A DNA stretch of 64,000 bases, from positions 1,096,678-1,160,677 of the forward strand of contig NW_006498469.1 in assembly GCF_000471905.2 (NCBI RefSeq). Reading direction: 5' to 3'. Below are positions 11,476-22,044 of this stretch, piece by piece. Position 1 is the first letter of the stretch, and every line of letters starts with the position of its first letter. The DNA comes from Amborella trichopoda (lineage: Eukaryota; Streptophyta; Magnoliopsida; Amborellales; Amborellaceae). The notes beneath the pieces were generated by a model that saw nothing but the letters and a program-made list of their open reading frames with translations, was not told where the DNA came from and ran no database searches. The position numbers were made by a program, and so were the translations under genes.

Positions 11476-11565
11476 GTCCAAATGTTAAATTCTACAAGTG
11501 AAGGAAATGGCTCTCTCATAAGGTGGGCTATCTTTTGGAATGGTCCAAAAGATAACATTCAGAGG
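11476..11565 (+). pseudogene. Exon-like block 2 with splice-like borders
   Basis: The block is bounded by TTCAG before and GTAATA after, and is open throughout: VQMLNSTSEGNGSLIRWAIF, then WNGPKDNIQR. The paralogue near 42,446-42,536 keeps the frame and both borders, with four amino-acid changes. This suggests an exon of a captured or decayed host gene. I do not recognise the protein, and no full gene model can be built. Confidence 0.35.
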
Positions 11566-11708
11566 TAATATCTTTCATTTTGGCATCTGATCTTTTTAAG
11601 GAAATTAGAGGAACAATTGTAATTTGTGAAAGGTTTAGATCCTGCTGAAATCTATTTAAATAATGAAGAATATGACAATAATGAAGACAATTTTCTAGAT
11701 TTATATAT

Positions 11709-11881
11709 GGAAAATGCTGAGTTTAGCCCACTAGCTCATATGAAGATGAGTTCATATAAGCCCAACGGCCCAGATTGAAAATACAAAATGGAGTCGTGAC
11801 TATCAGATCGGCCCAGATTCAATATGAATCATTGGGCTCATATATTCACATGAGCTAGTGGGTTAATCTCAGTATTTTTCT
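11709..11881. mobile_element. Foldback MITE (Mutator-like), copy 1
   Basis: About 173 bp with terminal inverted repeats GGAAAATGCTGAGTTTAGCC at the left, matched by the complement of GGTTAATCTCAGTATTTTTC at the right. CATATGAGC-type arms continue inward. The left target site TTTATATAT is at 11,700-11,708; the right one is degraded (TGCATATAT). The same insertion, at the same site and better preserved, is at 42,680-42,896, so it predates the segmental duplication. The 9-bp target duplication points to the Mutator superfamily. Confidence 0.8.
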
Positions 11882-12053
11882 GCATATATTATATATAATT
11901 TATTAAGTAAATAATTCATTTAATATTATAAATATATAAATCTATTTAAAGAATGGCTATGAGAAATCTATTTAAATAATGAATAATATGACAATAATGA
12001 AGACTCTGCTCGGTTCTATGATCTTCACCCATCATAGAATAATCTAATTCTTT

Positions 12054-12125
12054 TCAGATAATGTATTTCGCAACCATGGCTCTGAGTTGCGTCTTATTCG
12101 TCGCGATAGAGTTTGGCTTTCTAGT
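12054..12125 (+). pseudogene. Exon-like block 3, shortened copy
   Basis: It begins after TTTTCAG and carries FRNHGSELRLIRRDRV in one plus frame. The paralogous blocks at 42,910 and 43,797 begin after TTAGGTAATG and are about 60 bp longer, with GAGCAATTGATAAAAGAATT missing here. The splice-like borders and partly conserved frame suggest a gene fragment. The protein is not identified. Confidence 0.3.
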
Positions 12126-12911
12126 AATTCTCATAAATGAAGAATAATAATTTCTTAAGCATGTTTCAAGATGTGGATGGATACTTTCATTTTCTTATGA
12201 AAGCAAGATCATGTTTTTGAATGGTGTTGAAATCATATTGAATGGATTCATTATCTACAAGCCCATGCTTTAATATTTTTCTATCCTTTATTAATACTCC
12301 AATACAAGAGGAGGCAGCTTCTATCTTTAGTTGATTGCAGTTAAGTAAAGACAAATTCTACTCCTTCAAAAGATTCAAAAGTTCATGTAATGATTCAAAT
12401 GATTAGCTAAAGGCGAATGGACTAACATTCTTATGATTCACGAGTTTATGATGTTATTCAAATAATTAGCTATAACCAAATAGCCTAACGTATAAATAAT
12501 TGACAACATGTCTTTTTCTTTATTTCATTGATTATTGTTTTGGAATTTCTATGGAGTTTAGCTTATTCATGCAGTTATCTGCCATTAAATTATTATTATG
12601 AATTCGCACTTCTGGTTACTATTTCATTTGAAAGTAATATGGTTTGCTTATTATTGGTAGGAGTTTCAAGTTCAATTTAGTAACAACATTAATCTATCAT
12701 ATTTTTCATATAAATAAATACCTCAAAATCAATTCCCGCTATGCAAATTTCATTGCGACGCTAGTGTATTTGATGTGTCACACTTAATACAGTGATCCTT
12801 TTTTTCGTCTTTCTGAGAAAGGTACTGGGTTGTGGTTATACTTTTCCTTAGTGCTACTTGAAAGCGTCATTTCTGATATATTGCGGCCTTAAAGGATTTA
12901 TGGCTAACCAC

Positions 12912-13660
12912 TTTTAAGGATTGTCCCACAGAGTTTGCTTATGACTCAAAACATGTCTTTGAGTGTTTATTCAGCTAAAGCCTACAACTCGTTTCCTTAA
13001 ACAATATGTTGCACGCTTATTGATTGTTTTATGGCTCATGGAGTTCACTTGCTAATGTGACCAAATTGCGACCTACATGAATCTGATTATTCAAAGTTTT
13101 GTAAGAGTGACATAATCAGATGGAATCGCCGTGGGGTGTAAGGATATGATCTAATATTTCTGAAAATCCAGGACAAGAATGGGAGTACCCTCGCCAACTC
13201 AATGATGCCCATAAATCATAGTTTATCTAGTGCATAAACATGTGTTTGACACATTGATGTCTAATTATATTCACATTGCATTGAATAGTATTTATTCATT
13301 TTATATTTTATGTTCATGTTAGGATTTATGAGTCTAAAAGGTGTATCGGTATTGGTTTCTTATAATGTTGACCCATACCCTTTTGGTCATTATAGTTTCC
13401 TCAAAAAATACTTTGTTTTTTGAGTAGTTAACACTCGTACCGAAAAGGTTGGCAATTTTGGTCATTTTAAACAATTCAAATCTACTAAATTGCTTATTCA
13501 AATTTCATATTAATAATTTCCTCAAAAAAATTTATACTGAAAATTTTGTAGGAATATCTACATGAAACCATCCATCTACTCACTGCTTTTCTAACGAATT
13601 TTAATTATAACTATTACTTACAAATGATTGCTCAGAGATCTTTTGGATTATATGCAATTC
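12912..13660 (+). other. 750 bp present only in copy 1
   Basis: The flanks GGCTAAC and CTTAATCTA are adjacent at about 44,735 in copy 2, but 750 bp apart here. The inserted or retained DNA is AT-rich and has no ORF or terminal repeats that I can see. A deletion in copy 2 is a simple explanation. Confidence 0.6.
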
Positions 13661-13920
13661 TTAATCTAACATTTGATGTGTTTAGGGTCTATAATAGATT
13701 TAGTTGATTTATGATGTGATTTATGCTTACTCCAGGGCTTTTTAATTCATTGAGTCATCTTTGTTTTACTAAAGGCAGGGTAATGTTATGTTGTTGCCAA
13801 AAGCTTAGTAACATTATCCGTATTGCTCATCTGTCGGTATGGAATTGATTGGTTTGCCAAAAGCTTACTAATGTTATGGTTGTGCTTCCCTTAATGCATC
13901 TGTATCATTTTTTCATGATC

Positions 13921-13933
13921 TCTCTCTCTCTCT

Positions 13934-13982
<49 letters not shown>
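13921..13982 (+). repeat. CT microsatellite with acceptor-like end
   Basis: About 62 bp of CT dinucleotides with one TTTT interruption, ending in CCAG before GTCTTAATTG. The paralogue at 45,003-45,063 has a CG interruption instead. The following bases are open in one frame (VLIETYNPRGIVHELS) in both copies. The tract therefore looks like the polypyrimidine end of an intron that grew into a microsatellite. Confidence 0.8.
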
Positions 13983-13983
<1 letters not shown>

Positions 13984-14419
13984 GGTCTTAATTGAAACAT
14001 ACAACCCTAGAGGGATAGTTCACGAATTGTCATAAAGCACAACCAGGAAGCTTAGAAGGCTCTGCTCGGTACAATGATCTTCATAAATATGTATCTTGTT
14101 GTGTTTAGAAGCGTTGCCTTCTATTGTGGTTTAAGATTCTAGTTCCTACACATGTGGCTCATTTTTGTCTAATTGAGTAATTCATCGCCACATCACAAAA
14201 TATTTTGCAATGTTTTCGAACTTCGAGAGCAAAGAAGTGGGGTTTTCGAAAAAGGTGGATGAGTGTCTATCATAAACAGGTTCGGGCTGGCCATTGCATT
14301 TATTTGAATAATGGATCAATTGTTATGCAGCAATGCCTTTATTGTACATGTACAATAATTCTATTAAAATTATTTCATTCATGTTTTGTTTGTTATGTAC
14401 TAATGCTTTTTGTATTCCA

Positions 14420-15560
14420 CATACATTGTGTTAATAGTGTATGCCGACTATTAACAATCTATAAACCTCACTCTTGACTGTCCATGTACCCTGTTAAGGG
14501 TTTCTATGGAATATTTAACATTGTATACACACATTGTGTAATGATGGGAATGGATTTTATGTGGGCTATCCATTCCATACATATAGTTAATGATATGTAT
14601 GAATTGTTAACATTGTATGCACACTAATAATAATAAGTTTATGGATCATTAACTGCCCGTACACATTGTTAATAGTTTGTATGAACACTTAACGATCCAT
14701 ATATGATGTATGAACTGTTAACATTCCATATGCGGCTTATGGATAGTTAACAATGTGTTTGGACTGGCAACAGTCGATAAACACTTTTGGAAGTATTCAT
14801 GAACGTATATGGACTATTAACGCACTGTTAACAGTGTGTGTGGACTGTTAAGAGGCCATCTACACTTTTAACTGTGATTATGAAATATGGACTGTTCACA
14901 GTGTTCCTTCACTAGTAACAGTGTTTATATACTGTTAACAGTGTTCATACACTATTACACTGTTAATCATCTTAATTGGATGGACCTTGATATCCAATCA
15001 TCTACATTTCAATTTTATTGTTAAACCATGGGAATGGGTTGTTATGTGTGGGCTGTCCAGTTCCTACATGCAGTTAGTAATATGTATGAGTTGTTAACAA
15101 TTCATACGCACTGTTAATAGTTTGTATGGCCTATTATCAATCCATATATGGTATATGACATGTTAATAGTGTGTATACCACGGTAATAGTCCATATGCAC
15201 TGTGAACAATGTTCATGGATGAATAAGGATTGTTAACACACTGTTAATAGTATGTGTAGTATGTTAATAGTGTATGAGGACTGTTAACAGATCGTGTACA
15301 CAATTAACAAACTGTTAACAGATCGTGTACACTATTAACAAACTTTTAACAGATAGTGTACACTATTAACAGACTGTTAATAATCTGCACTGTTAATCTA
15401 TAAGTATATGGACTGGTGATAGTCCCATACATACTGTTAACAGTCCATAGAAACAAAGAGCAGTGTGCATGGCCTCGAAACACTGGTTATCAATGTGTAT
15501 ATGGACTGTCAACGGTCCATAGATATTGTTTACAGTCCACACAAACTGCTAAAACATATT
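14420..15560. repeat. GTTAAC-palindrome-rich degenerate array, copy 1
   Basis: About 1.1 kb built from variants of CTGTTAACAGT, GTTAATAGT and TGGACTGTTAACAGTCCAT-like words, spaced about 15-35 bp apart. The words are self-complementary, so both strands look alike. Two larger sub-blocks are visible: the phrase ATGGGAATGG followed by GGGCT-GTCCA-TTCC recurs at about 14,545 and 15,030. Near the end, a 31-bp unit repeats three times in tandem. There is no coding potential. The paralogue is at 45,505-46,590. It resembles no repeat family I can name. Confidence 0.75.
15280..15372 (+). repeat. Three 31-bp tandem repeats inside the GTTAAC array
   Basis: Units at 15,280-15,310, 15,311-15,341 and 15,342-15,372 each start ACTGTTAACAGATCGTGTAC or a close variant and end ATTAACAA/G. 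Copy 2 has a single unit at 46,372-46,402. This is local unit gain in copy 1 or loss in copy 2. Confidence 0.85.
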
Positions 15561-15589
15561 AGTAATAATAAAAAGCATGGTTTTTATGC

Positions 15590-17120
15590 AGATGGTATGG
15601 GGTGGAAGATTCCCCAAGGAATCAAGAAATGAATGCTATACGTCATTTTTGACGTACTTGTATCCCCGAGATGCATAAAGAGAGAGTCAGTAACAACCTG
15701 GTCCTATCAGTACCCAAGACATCGCCAAACCATGGGAACATTGTAAAACAAGCCTAAAATTGAGCAAGCTCGAAAAACGTATTGGAACGACTTTAAAATG
15801 CATGAAAAGGGTACTTTGCGATACCTTAAGGACGCTCACAAAGTTTCGTTATATTCCGATAAGTTTTGATATGATCAAGACGAAACTCGGTTCTCAAATC
15901 ATGTTCCTATCATGCAAAAAAGGACCTTACAACTACAACCCTATTCTCGAGGTTTAAAAATAGTACTAAACCATCGCTATCAAATCCAGAAGGTCAAAAA
16001 CCAGTACCAGACCACCTTCCAAGACCATTCTGGGCCCAACTTACTATAAAATGGTGGGTTTTACACTATTGCAGTGAAGCCTCGGTGAACCAGTTCCTAT
16101 TTGTGAAAACTATGGTTTCCCATTTTGGGATGATTTTCTAATGATCATAACTTGCTCATTTTGTGTCAGTATAAGCTCAAATTTGGCTACAAGCTAGGTC
16201 TCAATGACTTGGTCGTTTTGTCATATAGCACGAGTCATGAGATGGCCGAAACGAGAGAATTTCTATAGAGAAGATGAACTTGAAAGCTTACAAATCAGAT
16301 TTTATACAAGAGAACATCCCAAACTTCGTGAAATCATAATTTCAGATTCCGATGTTGGATTGTCACAAAATTGGGTCTATTGCGACCATATCGCGAAGGG
16401 CTACGATTTGGCATAGTCTTTGCATACAATAGGAAGTTGGATAATACGACTTTCAAGGTTAAAAAGGCAAGATTTTCCGATCGTCAAAATCCCATTTTTT
16501 GGCAAATTCCCAAATTTCGAATATGCTCAAATGAAACCAAATCAGACATAATTTAGTGAAAAATGATCGTGACAAAGTCCACTTAAATTTATGATCAAAA
16601 TGAGAACTCGAAAGATCGTGAATCGTACCAGATTGGTGGTCGAAGTTTAGGGACTTAGCTGATTTTTGGTCCTTCATGAAAAGTCTAATTCAAGATGATC
16701 AAAGGGCATCAAAATGTTCGAGATAGATCAACAACGATTCCCCGACAATTGATCACCTAAATTATCATTGCACATATCCAAAAAGGCTCCCAAAGTCTAG
16801 CAATAGCAAGAAGCCCCTCATGGAGGGATGGTTGTGTTGTTTACTCAAAAGATTTAAGGGGTATTTTGGTCATTGTGTCCAAAAACGAGATTTTATTTTA
16901 ATACCATTTAATTGTATTTTTTCATAATTTGGCTTAGTTTTGAGCATTCCATACTTGTTTTGTGGTTGCTCTATATAAGTAATCTTAAGTAATTTGTTGT
17001 AAGGGTTGGAGAAGGCTTGATCATTTGTGAATGAAATTGAAGCATTAAGCTTGTGTCATTTAGTTTTACTTCTTACTGTCTAGATCTAGTGGTACGAAGA
17101 GAGAAACTTTGGTAGAGTGA
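15590..17120 (+). mobile_element. Probable LTR or 5' region of a Ty3/gypsy element
   Basis: The text style (AAGTTTCGTTATATTCCGAT, ATAACTTGCTCATTTTGTG, TATTTTGGTCATTGTGTCC) is typical of long plant Ty3/gypsy LTRs. A TATA box CTATATAAGT at 16,971-16,980 is followed by an R-like stretch with TTGTAAGGGTTGG and AATGAAATTGAAGC. In copy 2 the TATA box is changed to CTACATAAGT. Exact LTR ends, primer-binding site and a second LTR are not seen. It lies on the same strand and upstream of the Ser/Thr-rich ORF and gag, and may belong with them. Confidence 0.4.
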
Positions 17121-17135
17121 GAAACTACGCCAAAC

Positions 17136-17262
17136 CCATACTCCTTAACCTACACCCTAGCCTACAGCATAGTCCAAACTCCCTAAACTACACCATAGTC
17201 CACACTCCTTAGCCTACACCCTAGACTACGCCCAACCCTACACCATGGTCCATACATCCTAA
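17136..17262 (+). repeat. Short CCTACACC/CATAGTCC tandem repeats
   Basis: About 5 imperfect units of 22-30 bp built on CCTACACCATAGTCCAAACTCC. The same array, with small changes, is near 48,165-48,275 in copy 2. It is C-rich and A-rich, with no coding sense evident. Confidence 0.6.
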
Positions 17263-17515
17263 TCTTGACCCATTGCTAGCCTCTCTCTCTCTCTCATGTG
17301 CAAGCAAAGGGGCTAAGGTAGTGCACCTAGGCTAGGTCACACCCCAAGCCCACTCTCTCACCTCTTTTCCATCTCTTTTTTCTTTCTCTCTCTACCCCAT
17401 CTTCCCTATGCAGCTACCTGGAGCCGTAGCTACCCATGGCCCCGTCTCTCCCTATCTCTCTTCCCTCTACCGTGCATGAACCCCGGAGCCTTAGCTAGCT
17501 ATGGCTCCATCTTTA

Positions 17516-18615
17516 CTCCCTCTCTCTCTCTCTTCTTTCCTTTTCTACTCACCGAACGACAACAAATCTGTAGCCCCGATGCTCTCTATGCTTCACCTTC
17601 ACCTCACCACACACAGAGCCTCCATAACATGTGCCCCCATCTCTTCTCCTCCGCTTTACGCCACACTACGCACGGATCCACAACTCCCTGCGGCCCCGAC
17701 ATCTTGTGACCCCATCCTTTTGTAGCTCCAATCTTCTCCCTCTCTCGTCTTCCCTAATAAGGTACAAATCCATACACTAGAGAGGACATACTCCCTCTCT
17801 CTCTCTCTTCTCTCCTTTTCTACTCACAGAACCACAGCAAATCTGTAGCCTCGATCCTCTCTACGCTTCTCCTTTGCCCCACCACGCACATAGCCTCCAG
17901 AACATGTGCCCCCATCTCTTCTCCTCCGCATTACGCCACACTACGCATGGAGCCACAACTCCCTGCGGCCCCGACATCTTGTGGCCCCATCCTTTTGTAG
18001 CTCCATTCTTCTCCCTCTCTTGTCTTCCCTAATAAGTTACGAATTTATACACTAGATTGGACATACTCCCTCTCTCTCTCTCTTCTTTCCTTGTCTACTC
18101 ACAGAACCGCAGAAAATCTGTAGCCGCGATCTTCTCTACGCTTCTCCTTTGCCCCGCCACATACATGGCGTCCATAACATGTGCCCCCATCTCTTCTCCT
18201 CCGCTTTATGCCACACTACGCACAGAGCCACAACTCCCTGCGGCCCCGACATCTTGTGGCCCCATCCTTTTGTAGCTCCATTCTTCTCCCTCTCTCGTCT
18301 TCCCTAATAAGGTACGAATTCATACACTAGAGTGGACATACTCCCTCTCTTTCTCTCTTCTTTCCTTTTCTACTCACAGAACTACAGCAAATCTATAGCC
18401 TCGATCCTCTCTACGCTTCTCCTTCGCCCCACCACACACGGAGCCTCCATAACATGTGTCCCCCATCTCTTCTCCTCCGCTTTACGCCATGCTACCCATG
18501 GAGCCACAACTCCCTGCAGGCCCGACATCTTGTAGCCCCATCCTTTTATAGCTCCATTCTTCTCCCTCACTCGTCTTCCCTAATAAGGTATGAATTCATA
18601 CACTAGAGTGGACAT
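17516..18615 (+). repeat. Four tandem 275-bp CT-rich repeats
   Basis: Units start at 17,516, 17,791, 18,066 and 18,341, each 275 bp, opening with CTCCCTCTCTCTCTCTCTTC and ending CACTAGAG-GGACAT(A). Inside each are CTCCATAACATGTGCCCCCA and CTGCGGCCCCGACATCTTGT blocks. The similar short open frames in each unit (for example 17,501-17,725 and 18,057-18,275) are a by-product of the repeat. Copy 2 has one unit only, 48,519-48,790. Such arrays are known in untranslated parts of Tat-type Ty3/gypsy elements, which fits the gag downstream. Confidence 0.9.
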
Positions 18616-19080
18616 CCGTCTCAATCTTCTTGCCCACCCTCATACTTCCCTTGTTTTTGTGCTCACATTCGTGTCCGCACCTTCGTGTAGACATGGTTCT
18701 ACCCTTCATTCTTCTCTCATTCCCCATTGTGTACTGACAGTCGAGTTGAGTTACTAAAGATATAGATTCTCTCACCCTCGCTCACTCGGATGGAATCATC
18801 TTGATTCAGACTGTTCTCCACTGGGGATACACCACCCTATTCTCGGTTCGGACTGTTCTCAAACAAACATCTCATTTCTTTCTTTTTCTAAACTTCGAAT
18901 GGAGTTCAGTCACTCCTCCTTTGTCCAAATTGAGGACTTCATAATCCCCATATTTGCAATCTCATCTTCAAGAAGCAAGTGGGTTCAATCTACATCTCCC
19001 ATACATTCTTCGAGTGGCCTGGCTTGCCCTACTGCCCTAGTTCAGGCTAGGGAAATTTTGGGATAGGGTACTCAAACCCC
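18616..19080 (+). other. Leader between tandem repeats and ORF
   Basis: Moderate-GC, CT-rich DNA without a clear frame. Relative to copy 2 it lacks two pieces: about 100 bp after GTGTACTGACAG (near 18,739) and about 0.5 kb near 18,810. So copy 1 is shortened here. Confidence 0.5.
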
Positions 19081-20058
19081 TTGTCCCCTCGCCCCCTCTC
19101 TTTCGATATCAAAGAAAAGAACCTTGAGGTCAGATGTAGTGGTGGTCCTAAAACCATCTACTGTCATATGCACCCTGTTATAAGCAGACACTCAACCAGT
19201 CCTAAGCTTAAAGGTGGTTCTGATGCCATTTCTACTCTTCACTTGGTGGGTTCTACTAAGACCACCACTTCTATGGACAACCGCAAGGCTACCCCACCCT
19301 CACTCTACATCTGCACTACAAATACTAGTATGTCGCCATCCTGGCAATTCCTATGCCAGTTCATCTTGTTAGAGTAACGCCAAAGTCACTCCGCACACAC
19401 TCACACACATTACAACTGATGGCTCAACCATCACCGTGACAAAACAAGACAAGCAAAATCTTACCCCCGTCTCTTCACCTGCTTCGAGTCTTTTGGGGCT
19501 CAAACCCATCACAAGTGATCCCCGAACCACTAATGCATTGCATAATAATCTCTTAGCTTGGGGCACCGAAAAAGCTGCAACCAGACGAGCACATGACCTG
19601 CAAGACAATTGAAGGTCTACTAAAGAACTACACATGCATGCTAATGGCCCCAAGGCTGCTCCAATTGTAAAGGCGGGTATTTCAAATACCAAGCCTTTCA
19701 CTTCACTAGGGGAGGGATCACAAACCACCCCAAGCACTTTTGTGGACCATGCACACACACGCAGGTCCAATTATGTTATTGGCAGCAAGGGAAAAGGGCC
19801 ATTTAATGTGCCCTTAGCTACCCCGAAGCCCCTAACTACGTGGTACTCGAAGAAGTTTCCATCAAGCACCATCCTATCCACTCCTTCTTCTTCATATGCA
19901 CGAGCAAGCCCTCGAGGCTGGACTTAGGGCAAGATAGTGCCCTCAAAGACGACCACTTAACTTCGAGCTCCCTTTTCTCAGGATATCATACATTACCTGA
20001 GTTGATCAACGTTTCCCTAATCTTTGGGCAAGCTAGTCGAGAAGGATGCCAATGCTAG
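19081..20058 (+). pseudogene. Ser/Thr-rich retroelement ORF, broken copy
   Basis: Paralogue of the 250-aa ORF at 49,892-50,644. The first part (19,081-19,377, 98 aa) includes VRCSGGPKTIYCHMHPVISR and the STKTTTS stretch. An 11-bp deletion after TGTCGCCA near 19,332 shifts the frame, and the rest (MHANGPKAAPIVKAGISNTK from 19,634) is in another frame with further stops. No domain is recognised. On the same strand and 0.5 kb before gag, it could be the leading ORF of unknown function found in some Tat/Ogre-type elements. That assignment is inference. Confidence 0.45.
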
Positions 20059-20257
20059 TTCCAATTATGGAAGGAAATTTAGTAGAACCTGAGTATCAAG
20101 CAAATGAAGGGGATGAAAGTGCCACTTAGAAAGAGGAAAGTATAGTCTTCAACGTTAGAAGACCTACTAAAGTATAATTCGCTCTATCCGTTGCAAACCA
20201 CGGAAGAGCCTAAAACAAGTTGCACTGTTCGATGATGTGTCGTAGAGATGAAAGAAG

Positions 20258-20503
20258 ATGAACCCAGTTCATCTGATCTATGGCCTCAAGGCCGTCATGA
20301 GCAATCAGAGGATATATGGCCCCAAGGCCGTATCGAGCCCATTCGAATTGAGCGATGACTCTAAGGCCTTCAAGCACCAAGTTCAGCAGCAATGCAGCCC
20401 CAAGGCCGTCAAGAGCCAGTACTCACTCGATCTACAAGACATTCCCCTGCTTAATCAGGGCAAGCTGATCCCTTATTACTTAGACTGCCAGATCGTGGTG
20501 TAA
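20258..20503 (+). other. Short ORF with repeated GGCCCCAAGGCCGT motif
   Basis: An 81-codon plus frame, also open at 51,022-51,267 in copy 2, with MNPVHLI, IYGPKAV and CSPKAVKS. The PKAV word comes from repeats of CCAAGGCCGT. It sits between the Ser/Thr-rich ORF and gag, and may be a remnant of the region upstream of gag. Function unknown. Confidence 0.35.
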
Positions 20504-20561
20504 AGAGACCAGGATCACCCCTACTGTCGAACTACTCAGTTCTAACGAACTAGCTAATGTT

Positions 20562-21480
20562 ATGGTAGTTAGCCAAGAGGGTGAAGAACCTGAAAATCCG
20601 ATGGCTTGCTTCAAGGACATTTTGAGCAACATCTTGATAGGCTCAAAGGACTTGAAAATTCTCGACCTGTTGGACCATCCTCGCATCAAGAGGCAAATTC
20701 TCCCCTTGAGCCCCAACATAAAGAAGAAGAAAGGAGACCCCCAACTCCTCCTACAACCCATACTCCAAGACCTTTAAACTCCCTTGTCTTCTTTGATGAC
20801 CAACCCAACATAGCTTCGCATGCTATGTCATCGGCATTTACTCAAGAAGACATTCAAAGAAAGATCAATAAAAGTATCCAAGGCTTACAAGCTTCGAAGT
20901 CACAAGAAAGCATTCATTATAAGAAGCCTTACCCACCTATTATTGATCAAATTCCGTTCCACATTGGATACCAAAAGGGAAAGTTGCCTATCTTAGATGG
21001 CACTGGCTCGGCCTAGCAGCATGTGGCCCATTTCATGTTAGCATGTCAAGAATAGGCTTCAGATTCTAGATTGCTTGTTCAGCAGTTTGTAGAAACCTTG
21101 GATGGGCTCGCCTTTAAGTGGTATGCACATTTTTCCCCAACTCAATCCATTCTTAAGAAGAGATGGAGCATTTGTTTTACAAACGCTTCTATGAGGTCGA
21201 AGGAGATATTCAAGCCATAGAACTTCTCACAATGGCCCATGGGACGAATGAATCTGTAAACGAGTATATCCAGATATGGAGGGATCTTGCAATGTACCAA
21301 ACTAATCCCATGCCTGAAATCAACGCAGTACAAACATGCATAAGGAATATGCAAAAAGGAAATTTCCTTACATGTTGAGGCTTCTTATTCTACCACCTTC
21401 TCAGACATGATCACAAACCTTCTCAGATATGATCACAAAGGTAGCAAAAATTGAAAACCTACTAAAACATCATGGAGGAA
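20562..21480 (+). pseudogene. Ty3/gypsy gag, broken copy
   Basis: The 136-codon frame 20,606-21,016 has a charged, proline-rich N-terminal half, then SFxD-like and IDQIPFHIGYQKGKLPILDG. This matches the conserved gag segment of plant Ty3/gypsy elements in which a P-x-x-F/Y-K stretch leads to F-D/G-G-T/E. An in-frame TAG follows at the point where QHVAHFMLACQE continues. LDGLAFKWYAHFSP near 21,098 corresponds to the L-x-G-x-A-x-x-W-Y/F gag signature. After a frameshift, MEHLFYKRFYEV (21,163-21,378) completes the capsid-like part. No zinc knuckle, protease or pol follows. Dead. Confidence 0.75.
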
Positions 21481-22044
21481 GTCATGCTTAGACCTCGGGG
21501 GCAAGTCAAAATTGCAATCTCATTAGCAATTGGCCAAACCTTCGCATTAGCCAACAAAGTCTTGCACCTACTTAAAAAAGGTTTATAACCAAAATTGGGT
21601 GAAAATAAACAGCCCAAGTCCCATTGAGTCATGCGACACATGGCCCGGCGTGCAGCATGGCACGCACTTGTGTGACACAGTCACTGTCACACGGCCCGAC
21701 GTGCAGTGTGGGCAAGGGTATTTTTGTCTTTTTTAGGCTTCGAACTCTTCAATGGGGCTTTTTATTTGAGTTATTTTTAGACTATTTGAAAGCTTTTAGG
21801 TTCTGCTACATCTTCGGATAGGTTTTGGAAGGTTTGGGACAACTAAGCTGGGTTTACATTTACTAACGCTTACTAGGATTTGTGTGGGCCTTAGGATTCA
21901 GAATAAGGGTTTAGGAATTCCCTTAACTAGAATTTCGAGGGGGTCATCTATAGCTTGCAATGAATTCTAGGTAGAATTTTTTAATTTAGCACTTAGGAAT
22001 TTCAATATAATCTTGACTATAACAAAAATTTATTTTTAATTGTA
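21481..22044 (+). other. Gag-to-RT spacer with GC-rich CGTGCAGCATGGCACG repeat
   Basis: Around 21,628-21,710 there are inverted and direct versions of GGCCCGGCGTGCA and CATGGCACGCA, as often seen in plant Ty3/gypsy LTRs. The rest is T-rich with the phrase GGTTTGGGACAACTAAGCTG. The same stretch is at 52,312-52,730. It may be LTR or 3' sequence of the gag element, but the ends are not defined. Confidence 0.35.

Noticed and set aside
14420-15560. Telomere or centromere satellite
   Set aside because: No TTTAGGG repeats and no constant period. The words are irregularly spaced and the array is only about 1.1 kb.
17476-18535. Family of similar 60-77 codon ORFs (SLSSFLFYS...)
   Set aside because: They repeat because the 275-bp DNA unit repeats. 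The Ser/Leu-rich start is a translation of CT repeats.
17516-18615. CRISPR-like array of evenly spaced repeats
   Set aside because: The units are contiguous 275-bp repeats with no unique spacers, in plant DNA.
19369-19770. 133-codon minus-strand ORF, and similar ones at 50,071-50,604
   Set aside because: Shadow of the plus-strand Ser/Thr-rich ORF. The plus frame is longer in copy 2 and better placed relative to gag.
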